Assembly (NCBI GenBank): GCA_038845865.1
Contig: JAWBQJ010000003.1
Coordinates: forward strand, 1-64,000
Direction: 5' to 3'
DNA: 64,000 nucleotides
Origin: Desulfurococcaceae archaeon
Lineage (GTDB): Archaea > Thermoproteota > Thermoprotei_A > Sulfolobales > Desulfurococcaceae
Positions 53,932 to 63,512 of the stretch are shown piece after piece; positions within the stretch are counted from its first letter, which is position 1, and each line of letters begins with the position of its first letter. The translations under genes and the position numbers were made by a program. The notes beneath the pieces were generated by a model, which had not been told where the DNA came from, made no database searches, and saw only the letters and a program-made list of their open reading frames with translations.

Positions 53932-54477
53932 ATGAAGCCCGCTCTTATAGTAATTGACATGCTGGAAGAATTCGTGTACGGTAGGCTAAAAAGCCCTTCA
54001 GCAGTCGAAATAGTTCCGGCCATAAAGAGCCTCGTAGAAAAGGCACGAGAAAGAAACGTGCCTGTAATATTTGTAGCGGATAGGCACCTGCCCTTTGACC
54101 ACGAACTCGGAATATGGGGGCCGCACGCGATGCACGGTAGTAAAGACGCGGAAATTATAAGTGAGCTAAAACCCACCGGCAAGGACATTGTTCTATATAA
54201 GAGATCTTATAGTGGATTCCGAGAAACAGGGCTGAACTACATTCTACGAGATCTAGGAGTGGACACGGTGGTCTTAACCGGCATTCACACGCATATTTGT
54301 GTACTGCACACTGCCATAGATGCTTTTTACGAGAGATACAAGATAATACTGGTAAAAGACGCCGTTGCAGCCCTTAGCCGAGAAGACCACGAATACTCGG
54401 TTAAGTACATGCAACAAGTACTAGGAGCTATGGTGATGGACGCTAGGCAAGTAGCAGAGCTTTTTGAAAAGTTCTAG
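53932..54477 (+). CDS. pncA: Nicotinamidase/isochorismatase-family hydrolase
   Basis: A 181-residue cysteine hydrolase. The catalytic Asp is in VIDMLEEF near residue 9, the Lys in YKRSYSGFRET, and Cys in THICVLHTAIDA near residue 122, completing the triad. Metal-binding His residues occur in ADRHLPFDHE. Nicotinamidase in NAD salvage is most likely. The start is ATG. It overlaps dphB by 4 bp tail to tail. Confidence 0.87.
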   Translation: MKPALIVIDMLEEFVYGRLKSPSAVEIVPAIKSLVEKARERNVPVIFVADRHLPFDHELGIWGPHAMHGSKDAEIISELKPTGKDIVLYKRSYSGFRETGLNYILRDLGVDTVVLTGIHTHICVLHTAIDAFYERYKIILVKDAVAALSREDHEYSVKYMQQVLGAMVMDARQVAELFEKF

Positions 54478-55226
54478 CACTCTTTCCAGTACTTGATGAG
54501 CTCTTCTTCAACGGGGTCTAAACGTGCTAGTACTACCACGCTGTGAGGTGGAGGTGGGAATTTCTTTAATTTTAACCCGGGAAGAACGTCAACGCATACT
54601 TTTTCATCTCTCCATCCAAGCCTAGCGACCCCCAAAGCCAGCTGATCTTTCAGTACATTCAGGTAGTCTAGCTCCAAGAGTACGTCAACTGCTTCCTGTA
54701 TTGTCATCGCTTTGCGTTCTTCGACACGGAGGTCTAGGAGAACCAGTGTATGGAGCCCTCTTTTCAGGTTGTCATATATTACTTCAATGGAGCTGTAAGG
54801 CCTGAAATGAGTAGGGTAAACTAGTGTGACGTGCTTACCGAACCTATAGGACTGTAAACCGAGCCTGCTAAAAGCCATCGTCACGATCGATATGCCGTTC
54901 ACTATTCTGACCTCGATGCCCTGCCTTAAGGCATCGGCCAGTACCGCATCATGCGTCGTAGCTATGAAAGGATCTCCCGGAACGGCGATTACGACTTTTC
55001 CCCTCCTTGCTTTTTCAATCACCTCCCTGGCGGATGCCCCTTCAAGGTCTTTCCTACGTGCAATTATTACTTCGGCATCCGGGTTAAGCTCTATTATCTT
55101 GGTGAGGGGGTCTTCGTATATGGATGTGTACACATCTATGTAAATGACATCTGCGGATTTGAGTTCTTCAACGGCTTCTAGGGTTAGGTGCCTAGTAGAG
55201 TACCCCAGGCCTACGAAGACGAGCAT
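54474..55226 (-). CDS. dphB: Diphthine synthase
   Basis: A 250-residue SAM methyltransferase of the tetrapyrrole-methylase fold that methylates the modified His of EF-2. FVGLGYSTRHLTLEAVEEL opens the fold, VPGDPFIATTHD holds the SAM loop, and THFRPYSSIEVIYDNLKRG matches the family. The start is ATG. Confidence 0.94.
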   Translation of the reverse strand: MLVFVGLGYSTRHLTLEAVEELKSADVIYIDVYTSIYEDPLTKIIELNPDAEVIIARRKDLEGASAREVIEKARRGKVVIAVPGDPFIATTHDAVLADALRQGIEVRIVNGISIVTMAFSRLGLQSYRFGKHVTLVYPTHFRPYSSIEVIYDNLKRGLHTLVLLDLRVEERKAMTIQEAVDVLLELDYLNVLKDQLALGVARLGWRDEKVCVDVLPGLKLKKFPPPPHSVVVLARLDPVEEELIKYWKEC

Positions 55227-55276
55227 GAAAGCCCTATCACCCCGGTACTTAAAATCATCTCGTTCTCCACACTATT

Positions 55277-56650
55277 CTAGGACTTGTAGGGCCTCTTAAC
55301 GGCTGAATAAATTATGTAACAGAGCGCATAGGCGTATATTGCGCAGAGGAAAGCTAGGAAGTAGCTGTGCGTTAAAGCAAGCGATTTGCACGTTTCTCTA
55401 AGTGCTGATATGGACCTGAAGTACAGCATTATCACGTACGCCATACCGAACGGCTCTTCCGCGTAGCATTTTACAAAAAATTCATCAGCCGGAACCCAGT
55501 TCCAGTCCTCGAATATAAAGATCGGGTAGCCCGCAACGACCTGAACAAACACCGTCAAGAACCCGAACACTACCGTGATGGCGAAGGATGTGAATATAGA
55601 GATCGTAGCTAACTTTTTTGCCAGCACGGAGTCGTGTTTCTTAGCGCTAGCGGTGAAAATTATAAGGGGCACGCTCAGCCACAGGAAGTAGTTGATGTTC
55701 CCAACCTTATTCAGTAGTAAAAAGCCTGCCATCAAGATCACTATGTACCTTACATATAGGGTTTCGAGATCTGGGCGTCCTTCCTTTGAATCCTTTAAAA
55801 ACAAGTAAAAGATCGGCGCGATGAACGCGATGAACGGAAATATCCACGCACTACTAATCCACCCGGGCACTCTATTTAACTCGTACTTGACCAAGTACGC
55901 GGGAACGGCCCATATGCTCAAATACTGTGGGGGCCTTTTAGCGTGGAAAAGGAGTACTTTTTCGATAAAGCCTTTAGGGTCAACCACGAAAAAAGGGAGT
56001 GTGAAAAGCGCACCAGTAACCACAACTACCAGCACGTATTTTACAGCTTCCTTATACGCTCTTCTTCCTAAGAGCTCTATTATGGGAAGGGCCAGGATGA
56101 CCGCGAAGCCCTGTTTGATTAGCGTCGCGATGGTAGAGAACAAACCGTACAGAGCATAACGACCTTTTTTCACGCTCAGTATAGCTAACAGTACGAATAG
56201 CGATGATATTGGTTCAAACTGATAGGAGCTTATAACGGAATATGTGACGAAATTCAATAACCATAGATTTGACGCGAACTTACCATAATTTCTTCGTAGG
56301 AGGAAGTATATGGCGTTGAACGATACCAGCAGAGGTAACTTATCTACGAGTCTCCACACAAAGATGTTGCCTGGAGAAATGGCTACCGCCAAGGAGTGCG
56401 TAAGGACGAATATCAGTACTGCTAGAGGAGGGTACGCTACTTTTAGATCTGACGCATAGACCTCGAAAATTCTGCCCCTGGCAAAGTAATTATCATGCCA
56501 TAAAATGAAATACCTTATGTCGTAGTAGTTCCAGCCAGACATCGCGAGGTAGATGACACCCGCATTTGCAATGATGAGTACTAGGTGCCCCCTTACCATT
56601 TTCACTGTTTTGGCTTTCAGGCTACTCCATGGAGCACCGTGATATCCCAT
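55277..56650 (-). CDS. Membrane glycosyltransferase-like protein (GT-C type)
   Basis: A polytopic protein of about 457 residues with about ten membrane helices. A large outer loop after the first helix begins GWNYYDIRYFILWHDNYFARGRIF and contains YASDLKVAYPPL, which is typical of GT-C mannosyl- or arabinosyltransferases that use lipid-linked sugars. The frame reaches 56731. A TATATATAG promoter at 56685-56695 puts the likely start at TTG 56659 or ATG 56650. It shares a divergent promoter region with the IPK gene. Confidence 0.7.
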   Translation of the reverse strand: MGYHGAPWSSLKAKTVKMVRGHLVLIIANAGVIYLAMSGWNYYDIRYFILWHDNYFARGRIFEVYASDLKVAYPPLAVLIFVLTHSLAVAISPGNIFVWRLVDKLPLLVSFNAIYFLLRRNYGKFASNLWLLNFVTYSVISSYQFEPISSLFVLLAILSVKKGRYALYGLFSTIATLIKQGFAVILALPIIELLGRRAYKEAVKYVLVVVVTGALFTLPFFVVDPKGFIEKVLLFHAKRPPQYLSIWAVPAYLVKYELNRVPGWISSAWIFPFIAFIAPIFYLFLKDSKEGRPDLETLYVRYIVILMAGFLLLNKVGNINYFLWLSVPLIIFTASAKKHDSVLAKKLATISIFTSFAITVVFGFLTVFVQVVAGYPIFIFEDWNWVPADEFFVKCYAEEPFGMAYVIMLYFRSISALRETCKSLALTHSYFLAFLCAIYAYALCYIIYSAVKRPYKS

Positions 56651-56748
56651 GCGATTCAAGAACGCGGGCACCCGTAATTCAGCACTATATATACTTGTAG
56701 AGCAGTAAAATAAAAGTTGACGAGAGGGCATTCTCCCGGGGTTTAGGG

Positions 56749-57540
56749 GTGAAATACGTCTTCGTAAAGATTGGAGGAAGCTTCATCACCTATAAGAGTA
56801 AGCCCGTGTCCCTAAACTATAGCGCACTGGTAGCCCTCAAGGAAATTTTTCGTAAAGTCCTGGACCAAGGCGACCTGAAGATAGTCGCAGGTAATGGTGG
56901 GGGGAGTTTCGCGCACTACGCTGTCATGAAGTATAACGCTACTAGCAGTAACTTGTTACTAGTAAAGTGTCAAGAAGCAACGAGGCTACTTAACAGAATA
57001 GTAGTAGATTACCTGGTTGAAAGCGGAATTCCCGCTACTAGTGTGCAAACAAGCGTGATTGTGCAGTACGACGAGAATAGAGGAGAATTCGAAGTGTTCT
57101 ATAAACCCATCGAAACCCTCCTAGAAGCCGGCATTGTGCCAGTAGTTTACGGGGAATGCGTCTTGAAGGCCGGTAAGCCCGTAGTGGTTTCTACGGAGAA
57201 GGTGTTTGAACTCCTCGCAAAGCGTATAAAGCCCAGCAGAGTAGTCCTATTAACGGACGTTGATGGCATATATACGTGCGACCCGAAAACCTGTCCCCAT
57301 GCAGTACTTATAGAGAAAATAACGCCGCATAACATAAGCGAAGTGCTTAAAATGCTAATGCAGTACAGAAATGCAGACGCTACTGGAGGGGTGTTCGGCA
57401 AGGTTCAATCTATGAGTAAGCTTGCAATGGAGCTTGGCGTAGAGGTGCTGATAACGTCGGGGTTTGACGTAGACTCTGCCGTATCTGCAATTCTTGGAAG
57501 ATACCCGGACCGGCGGTACACCCTGATCACTTCACTATGA
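56749..57540 (+). CDS. Isopentenyl phosphate kinase
   Basis: A 263-residue amino acid kinase-fold enzyme that converts isopentenyl phosphate to IPP in the archaeal mevalonate pathway. The N-terminal KIGGSFIT, GNGGGSFAHY with the key His, and VLLTDVDGIYTCDP match the family, and DATGGVFGKVQSM is the nucleotide/magnesium part. The start is GTG. It connects with idsA and egsA for lipid synthesis. Confidence 0.9.
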   Translation: MKYVFVKIGGSFITYKSKPVSLNYSALVALKEIFRKVLDQGDLKIVAGNGGGSFAHYAVMKYNATSSNLLLVKCQEATRLLNRIVVDYLVESGIPATSVQTSVIVQYDENRGEFEVFYKPIETLLEAGIVPVVYGECVLKAGKPVVVSTEKVFELLAKRIKPSRVVLLTDVDGIYTCDPKTCPHAVLIEKITPHNISEVLKMLMQYRNADATGGVFGKVQSMSKLAMELGVEVLITSGFDVDSAVSAILGRYPDRRYTLITSL

Positions 57541-57555
57541 CGAGGTAAAGCGCCT

Positions 57556-57981
57556 TTATACTATGTAAAGCGTTAGCACGTTGCCAGCCATCTCCGCATA
57601 CACTTCCCTGCGCCCCGGTAAGACAATCGCCATTGCGCTCTCGTCTACAACGATATAGTCGGTTAAAAAGCGGCCTGATGTTATGATCGTCAAATACCCG
57701 CCCAGGCGGCTCCTCGTGTACTTGATTTGGGCAAGAGGGCTGGAGATCTCCTGTACTATCTCTCGGAAACTATTACACCTCATGGTAATACCTACGTGGC
57801 GCACGTAAACCGCTTTTTTCCTACCGTTTCTGATACCATGAACCTCACTACTTAGCACCCCGTGAACCATCACCATTCTCTCCCGGACCTCGAGCTCTAA
57901 CCCGCTACGGACTCGTATGGCATCGCTAGTAAATTCTACTTCAAAACACTCTTCATTAAATCCAACAAGGTACCCCCGCAA
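57556..57981 (-). CDS. Hypothetical protein
   Basis: A 141-residue beta-rich protein with a C-terminal hydrophobic strand pattern (GRREVYAEMAGNVLTLYIV). No recognisable domain. The ATG lies after the empty 58-kb gap. It converges on the kinase gene. Confidence 0.55.
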   Translation of the reverse strand: MRGYLVGFNEECFEVEFTSDAIRVRSGLELEVRERMVMVHGVLSSEVHGIRNGRKKAVYVRHVGITMRCNSFREIVQEISSPLAQIKYTRSRLGGYLTIITSGRFLTDYIVVDESAMAIVLPGRREVYAEMAGNVLTLYIV

Positions 57982-58005
57982 AGCACTACACCGCCCTGAT
58001 CTCTC

Positions 58006-58070
58006 TCACTCGCCTCTGGGTGTTTTAGCATTCAGGAACTCCCACTTCATCCATGGGGACCCGTACACCC
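58006..58070 (-). pseudogene. Frameshifted remnant, TnpB-type tail
   Basis: On the minus strand, VPMDEVGVP is followed two bases out of frame by LNAKTPRGE-stop. Joining them gives GVPLNA...TPR, the same signature as the remnant at 7.5 kb (GVPLNA...SPRP). It lies in a 329-bp gene-free gap. The shared tail suggests two decayed copies of one transposase family; the identity as TnpB is inference. Confidence 0.4.
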
Positions 58071-58310
58071 CCGTGGTGTCATGAGCGGGGGTTAAAGCCT
58101 CCATCCACGTCTAACCCAAGGTAGCTCAGAGCTCCACCCCCTCGCCACCCAGCACTTTCACATAGTCTACAAAGCATATAAATGCTCCCTGAAACTCTGA
58201 ATTCAGTTATAAGATTGCAAGACATCACTTTACACTAACTTTTATAAGTATGTAAGTGTACTATACAGTACTACGAGGGGGTTCACTTAAACCCGACGGG
58301 TGCAGATCTT

Positions 58311-58526
58311 ATGCCGAAAAACCCTACAGAAGTGCTTAGAGAGGAGCTCAGGAAACTCAACATTGAACTACTGGATATTTATAGTTTTAAAGACCACGAT
58401 GTAATAAGGGCGTACAATAAACAAGTAGGCAAAGTTATATTGTATAGGAGCAAGAGAAAGGTTAACGCCATAACCTCTCGTGAAGAGGCTACTAACTTAG
58501 CGCTAGAAATAGTTAAGCAGGTCTAG
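58311..58526 (+). CDS. Small hypothetical protein
   Basis: A 71-residue alpha/beta protein (LREELRKLNIELLDIYSFKDHDVIRAYNK...) with high Lys/Arg content. The ATG start has GGGTG about 10 nt upstream, and a TATA-like CTTTTATAAG near 58230. It ends overlapping cysS by 4 bp, tail to tail. No family known. Confidence 0.65.
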   Translation: MPKNPTEVLREELRKLNIELLDIYSFKDHDVIRAYNKQVGKVILYRSKRKVNAITSREEATNLALEIVKQV

Positions 58527-59971
58527 GTTTTAGCGCCCTTTGCGCGTATCCAAGTAGTTTCAAGTCCCCGGTCCATTAGCTGAATTCCTATTTTTAGTAG
58601 CTCGCTTCTAATGGTATCGGCGAGCGCGTACATTCCCTGTTTACGTAGCTCTTTTCTAACATCTAACAGTATCTTCATGACATCGTTTAGTAAAGCCTCG
58701 CTTTCACTCGCGATCTCCCTTTCTTCGAATAGCCCAAATACCTGGTTGAATGCTCTAAGTGCTTTTAGCGCTAGTGATACAAGCATGTATTTGGGGTTAT
58801 ATTGTAACTCTTTAAAAGTCAAAGATAGTATATCGCTTACAACGGCTAGTGCTCGAGGCGTGTTAAAGTCCTCTCCCAGGGCATTGTGAAATTCGTTGAT
58901 CGCCTCTACGAGCTTCTTAGCGAGCAGTAGGTCGCTGTCTTTCAAATAGTGCAGGTCACGTGCCTCTTTACTGAGTTTTAGCAGCAAATCGTGTGCCGTT
59001 ATCACTTTATTGTAGAGTTTCTCGATCTGCTCTAGGCTTTCATCCGAGAAGTTTATTGGTTTTCGGTAATGTACGTGCAAGTACCACAGCCTGATGACGC
59101 CGGGACCCCACTTCTTCAATGCTTCCTTTAACGGTATTATGTTTCCCAGGCTCTTACTCATCTTGTCTGATCCAACCATTACGAGCCCTACATGCATCCA
59201 TATGGAAACCCACGGCCTCTTGCCGAAGAATGATTCGCTTTGTGCTCTTTCGTTTTCGTGGTGTGGGAATATAAGGTCCGTGCCACCACCATGTATGTCG
59301 AATGTTCCACCGAGATACCTAGAACTCATAACGCTACACTCTATATGCCAGCCTGGCCTACCTCTACCCCACGGGCTTTCCCAGTAGGGTTCTCCGGGTT
59401 TTGCGGCTTTCCATAACGCGAAGTCATAAGGCTTTTTCTTCTCGTTCAGGAACTCTACTTCCTGATTCCACAGCTCTTTTTCAAGCCTGCCCGAGAGCCT
59501 GCCGTAGTCGTCGTACCTGTCCACTTCGAAGTAAACGCTTCCACTGGGCGCCACATATGCGTAGCCCTTTTCAATTAGTACCTGGACGAATTCTATGATT
59601 TCCCCGATATGGGCTGTTACACGCGGGTGGTGGTCTATCTTAATGCCCAGTAGGTTCAATGCCTCCAAGTAGTCCTTTGTATATTCATCTGCGATTTCTT
59701 TCCAGCTCCTCCCCTCCTCATTTGCTCTCCTGATAATCTTATCGTCTATGTCGGTAATGTTCATTACGTGGATGACGTTATAACCCCGCTGGTTGAGATA
59801 CCTCTTCAACGAGTCATAAACCACGTAGGTTCTTCCATGACCGATGTGTGTGTAGTCGTATACTGTCGGGCCGCAAACGTATATTTTGACCGTGCCCGGC
59901 TCTATGGGTATCAGTTCCTTTTCCTCCCTGCTCAGGGTGTCGTGTAGTCTAATCTTGTAACTCGATGACAC
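58523..59971 (-). CDS. cysS: Cysteinyl-tRNA synthetase
   Basis: A 482-residue class I synthetase. The HIGH motif is in DYTHIGHGRTYVVYD near residue 38, zinc-binding Cys/His residues are in YVCGPTVYD and CSVMSSRYLGGTFDIHGGG, and KMSKS occurs in SDKMSKSLGN. The C-terminal anticodon region is complete. The window also carries the tRNA-Cys gene. The nucleoside phosphorylase gene ends a few bp upstream on the same strand, so the two may be co-transcribed. Confidence 0.96.
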   Translation of the reverse strand: MSSSYKIRLHDTLSREEKELIPIEPGTVKIYVCGPTVYDYTHIGHGRTYVVYDSLKRYLNQRGYNVIHVMNITDIDDKIIRRANEEGRSWKEIADEYTKDYLEALNLLGIKIDHHPRVTAHIGEIIEFVQVLIEKGYAYVAPSGSVYFEVDRYDDYGRLSGRLEKELWNQEVEFLNEKKKPYDFALWKAAKPGEPYWESPWGRGRPGWHIECSVMSSRYLGGTFDIHGGGTDLIFPHHENERAQSESFFGKRPWVSIWMHVGLVMVGSDKMSKSLGNIIPLKEALKKWGPGVIRLWYLHVHYRKPINFSDESLEQIEKLYNKVITAHDLLLKLSKEARDLHYLKDSDLLLAKKLVEAINEFHNALGEDFNTPRALAVVSDILSLTFKELQYNPKYMLVSLALKALRAFNQVFGLFEEREIASESEALLNDVMKILLDVRKELRKQGMYALADTIRSELLKIGIQLMDRGLETTWIRAKGAKT

Positions 59972-59977
59972 AATGCC

Positions 59978-60709
59978 CTAATCACCTCCATAGAATCTAT
60001 TGAATACTTCCATTAAAGCTTTTCCAACCCGGACAAGTATGTCGCTGAGCTCCTCCGTGGTAAGGTACTTCTTAAACGCCTCCTCGCCGTGAAGTACATC
60101 ACTTACGACTAGGACGCACCCCGCTTCAAAGCCCCTCATCCACCCGAGAGCGAACAACGCCGCTGCTTCCATCTCGACCGCTACTATTCCGTGATGTTCC
60201 ATTTTTACTGCGAAATCCGGTGATTCAGCGTAGAAAGCGTCACTGGAGAACACGGGCCCGTACTTGTAGGGTATTCCACGCTCTTCGAGAACGTCCATTA
60301 CGCGGGTCGTTAACCTGGGATGGGCCCCTGTGGCGCCGCACATTCCTGGCATGTACTGTCCAAGGGTACATCCTCCCACGTGGTACGAGGCAGCGGTGGC
60401 AACGATAACGTCGCCTATTTTGGTGTCTCTTCTTACGCCTCCCGCTGTCCCGAGCCTTACAATTCTCCTTGCACCTAGCTGGTGGAGCTCTTCGAAGACT
60501 ATAGCTGCGCTAGGTCCGCCGATCCCGTGCGTGGCTACCGTTACTGAGGTACCCTTGTAGAGTCCCGTGGTGACTTTTAACCCCCTATGGGTATTCACGA
60601 CCTTTGCGTCGTCTAGAAGGCTAGATAGCAGGTCTACTCTACCCGGATCCCCACAAGCAATGACGTTTTTAGCTATGTCGCCTTTCGATGCTTTAATATG
60701 TATAGGCAT
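59978..60709 (-). CDS. Purine/uridine nucleoside phosphorylase
   Basis: A 243-residue phosphorylase of the PNP/UDP family, trimeric or hexameric type. IACGDPGRVDLL is the phosphate-binding loop, THGIGGPSAAIVFEEL and RLGTAGGVRRDTKIGDVIVA are diagnostic, and VAVEMEAAALFALG binds the ribose. It could cleave methylthioadenosine, inosine or guanosine. The ATG starts MPIHIKA. Confidence 0.9.
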   Translation of the reverse strand: MPIHIKASKGDIAKNVIACGDPGRVDLLSSLLDDAKVVNTHRGLKVTTGLYKGTSVTVATHGIGGPSAAIVFEELHQLGARRIVRLGTAGGVRRDTKIGDVIVATAASYHVGGCTLGQYMPGMCGATGAHPRLTTRVMDVLEERGIPYKYGPVFSSDAFYAESPDFAVKMEHHGIVAVEMEAAALFALGWMRGFEAGCVLVVSDVLHGEEAFKKYLTTEELSDILVRVGKALMEVFNRFYGGD

Positions 60710-60722
60710 GGTTCAAACCCCC

Positions 60723-61271
60723 TTAGTTCTTAGAGGATGGTTTCCTTTTACGCTTTTTTCTAGCTTTTTTAACCACATGCTTTACTCTCGGTTGAGAGAG
60801 TTCGTGGGGAAATAGCACCCGGGCGTGATCGTCGCATTCGAGTACTATGAGGTCGTAATCCAGGTTACTAACGCTAATCGAGCCCTCATACACGATCAAT
60901 TGTGATCTGGGCTTAAATTCGTACACCGCCTTGCAGTTACTAACGTCATCGCACTTCACGAAGACCATTCTACGAAGGTATGAAGGTTTTGGAGTAAGGA
61001 CTGTAGAGGACTCGAACCTCCCTCCATCGCCCAGCACTACTCTCAGTCCAGGTGCCTCCACCTCAGATAGGGTAAACGCATCGGGACTCCTTTCCTTGAC
61101 ATTATACTCGGCCGCTACTTCCAGCAATCGGTCAATTACATTGACTTGCATGTTACCGGGTATTTCACGAAGAGCCCATTTCTCTTCGCGAATGATATAA
61201 CCACTTATGCCGACCACGCCATTATCTTCAATCTTCGGGAAGAGTTTAAGCACTTTCACGATAACGTTCAT
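60723..61271 (-). CDS. Hypothetical protein with basic tail
   Basis: A 182-residue protein with a beta-rich core and a strongly basic C terminus (KKARKKRKRKPSSKN), which suggests binding to RNA or DNA. Two Cys lie in CDDVSNC. It lies 13 bp upstream of the phosphorylase and may be the first gene of a three-gene transcript with it and cysS. No family recognised. Confidence 0.6.
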   Translation of the reverse strand: MNVIVKVLKLFPKIEDNGVVGISGYIIREEKWALREIPGNMQVNVIDRLLEVAAEYNVKERSPDAFTLSEVEAPGLRVVLGDGGRFESSTVLTPKPSYLRRMVFVKCDDVSNCKAVYEFKPRSQLIVYEGSISVSNLDYDLIVLECDDHARVLFPHELSQPRVKHVVKKARKKRKRKPSSKN

Positions 61272-61343
61272 GGGTTTCGCCGGGGGTTACACGCTTACTA
61301 TTAATTAAGTCCCAGTTATTTCTCTATTTATAGGGGAGTTCAA

Positions 61344-61832
61344 ATGGATGTTAAAGTACTTAAAGTACCTGTAAAAATACCCGAAGGCGCGAATGTGATT
61401 ATTGGGAGAAGCCATTTCATAAAAACCGTTGAAGATATATACGAGGTACTCGTAACGAGCGTTCCAGGCATTAAATTCGGGCTGGCATTTAACGAGGCAA
61501 GCGGAAAGAGGCTTGTAAGGTACGAGGGAAACGACGAGGAACTGGTAAAAGCCGCTATTGAAACAGCCCTTAACATTGGAGCCGGGCATACATTCGTGCT
61601 GTTCATAAGAAATGCGTACCCGATAAACATATTAAACCAGCTAAAGAACGTCCAAGAGCTGGTTTCCCTGTACGTGGTAACGGGCAACCCCGTTGAAGTC
61701 ATCGTTGCTGAAACATCGCAGGGAAGAGCCGTAATGGGGGCGGTAGACGGTTACTCACCTCTCGGCGTGGAAACTGATGAGGATAAACGCGAAAGAAGGG
61801 AGTTCTTAAGAAAAATAGGCTATAAGAAGTAG
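61344..61832 (+). CDS. Adenosine-specific kinase
   Basis: A 162-residue protein of the archaeal family first seen in Pyrobaculum (DUF355 type). [32 protein letters not shown] and [31 protein letters not shown] are strongly conserved. It phosphorylates adenosine to AMP. The start is ATG. Confidence 0.9.
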   Translation: MDVKVLKVPVKIPEGANVIIGRSHFIKTVEDIYEVLVTSVPGIKFGLAFNEASGKRLVRYEGNDEELVKAAIETALNIGAGHTFVLFIRNAYPINILNQLKNVQELVSLYVVTGNPVEVIVAETSQGRAVMGAVDGYSPLGVETDEDKRERREFLRKIGYKK

Positions 61833-61879
61833 TAATTAGTTGCACACTAAGTAGCCGGTACCTGTACAGCAAAGGGGCT

Positions 61880-62188
61880 TCAGTACTCTGTACTCGATTC
61901 ACTTAATACCCCAATTATATGGGCAAATGCCACCTCCCCTTGCACCCTCACTATTTTTACCTTGACACGCGAACCACTAGTAGCGTTTGGTATGATTACT
62001 TTTAGGTCTTTGTAGTGTACTACCCCGCGTCCTCGCTCATCCACATCGTAGACGTTGACGACGATGATATCGCCTACTCTAATTCCTCTACCTTCAACCA
62101 TTTTAATGGAGGGGTATACGCTAAACCTCTGCAAGTCGCTCGTATAGGGGTTCCAACCCTGCTTTTTACTGTTTCGTGACACGTTCAC
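61880..62188 (-). CDS. TRAM-domain protein
   Basis: A 102-residue protein with a single TRAM beta-barrel: VGDIIVVNVYDVDERGRGVVHYKDLKVIIPNA...VKVKIVRVQGEVAFAHII. TRAM-only proteins of archaea bind RNA and have been linked to cold adaptation and RNA chaperone activity. The GTG start is followed by a lysine- and serine-rich lead. It is divergent from the next gene. Confidence 0.85.
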   Translation of the reverse strand: MNVSRNSKKQGWNPYTSDLQRFSVYPSIKMVEGRGIRVGDIIVVNVYDVDERGRGVVHYKDLKVIIPNATSGSRVKVKIVRVQGEVAFAHIIGVLSESSTEY

Positions 62189-62249
62189 ACACTATCAACA
62201 CGCGAGTATTAAAAGCACGAAATAGCCTTAAAAACTTTTCGGTGAAACA

Positions 62250-62855
62250 ATGAAACCCGATTTCTTAAGGCACATCGTCAACCCAGTTATTGACAGTTAC
62301 ATTAAACCCGGTAAACTAGCGCTCAAAGACGCCATTGAGGCAAAGAAGTTGGTCTTTGCGGCTGAGGAAAGGTACAAATTTAGCGTATATGACGGGGATC
62401 CGGCGAACCTCGTAACCTACTTCAAGTCAGAGGAGTTTAAGGCCTTCGCCAACCTGCTTGAATCGTGTAATGCCAAAGAAGCATTAATGGAGATTCTAGA
62501 AGAGGTTAAAAGGTCTTATAGCGATATACGCGAGCTGGTGGATACCGTAGAACAAGTAGCGGAGCTGTTAGAGCGGGGGCCTTTAAAGCACGTTTCCTCG
62601 CCGGGAACCAGTAATGTGCTGGATTTAAACTTAGAAAAAGTAGCTAGTGCTTTAAAGGACAGACTCAACGCCGAGGTCTTAGCCACCCCTAATAGTGTTT
62701 ACGCGAGACTAGGCAACGTACTTGAACTAGAGGTGTACATCTTTAAACATCACGTAAAGCTCATATTCAAAGTCAACAAGAGAACTGGCAAGCATGTACT
62801 TGAAGCACTATTTGGAAAGGTGTTAAGCCTTGCGGAAGAAGTTGGTAGTATTTGA
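62250..62855 (+). CDS. Hypothetical protein
   Basis: A 201-residue protein, helical in the first half and with a beta-strand pattern near the C terminus (VLELEVYIFKHHVKLIFKVNKRTG). Its last 26 nt overlap the HAD gene, pointing to coupled translation. No family recognised. Confidence 0.62.
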   Translation: MKPDFLRHIVNPVIDSYIKPGKLALKDAIEAKKLVFAAEERYKFSVYDGDPANLVTYFKSEEFKAFANLLESCNAKEALMEILEEVKRSYSDIRELVDTVEQVAELLERGPLKHVSSPGTSNVLDLNLEKVASALKDRLNAEVLATPNSVYARLGNVLELEVYIFKHHVKLIFKVNKRTGKHVLEALFGKVLSLAEEVGSI

Positions 62856-63468
62856 TTGTGACGGGGTTTTAACCTATGAAAAAAGCAGTTGGAAAGCACT
62901 CCACGAGTATTTTGGAAGCAAGGGCAACCTCTATTTCGCGGATCTCTACCGGCGTGGAGCGATTTCGTACTTGGACTGGATGAAGATAGACATCGCCCTC
63001 ATGATACATAGTCATGGTAAACCATTAACGAGAGGCGAGGTGGAAAGGGCGGCCTCTAGGATTAGGGCGCGGCCGTTGGCGAAGAAGGTCGTTGAAGGCG
63101 TGGTTAAAAGAGGTCATATCCCCGCTGTCGTGAGTAGCGGCATCGACCTCGTAGTCAAGCGAGTCTGCGAAGAGCTGAATATAGAGCTGTGCTTCTATAA
63201 CGAGCTAGTATTCCTAGGAGAAGAACTAATTCCCGGGGGCGTGGTACACGTGCCTCTTAAAGATAAACAGCTTGTCGTCAAAAAACTCGCCGAAGAAACC
63301 GGCATAGGGTTAGAGAACACGGTGTACGTAGGCGACGACGAGTGGGACATAGATGTCTTCAAGCTAGTGCCCGTTTCGATAGCGGTTGAGCCCTGCGGAA
63401 CGGCATGTGAGTACGCGACATACGTGGTTAGGGAACTCGAAGAGATACTTGAACTTGGCATTTTATAG
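62830..63468 (+). CDS. HAD-family phosphatase
   Basis: A 212-residue HAD hydrolase similar to phosphoserine phosphatase. Motif I VFDCDGVLT (residues 7-15), motif II VVSSGIDLVV, motif III Lys in PLKDKQLVVKK and motif IV VGDDEWDIDVF are all in place. The substrate may be phosphoserine or a sugar phosphate. The TTG start lies inside the previous gene. Confidence 0.87.
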   Translation: MRKKLVVFDCDGVLTYEKSSWKALHEYFGSKGNLYFADLYRRGAISYLDWMKIDIALMIHSHGKPLTRGEVERAASRIRARPLAKKVVEGVVKRGHIPAVVSSGIDLVVKRVCEELNIELCFYNELVFLGEELIPGGVVHVPLKDKQLVVKKLAEETGIGLENTVYVGDDEWDIDVFKLVPVSIAVEPCGTACEYATYVVRELEEILELGIL

Positions 63469-63512
63469 GGGTACATCATAGACAACACGTACTCGTTAGC
63501 TATTAGGGACTT

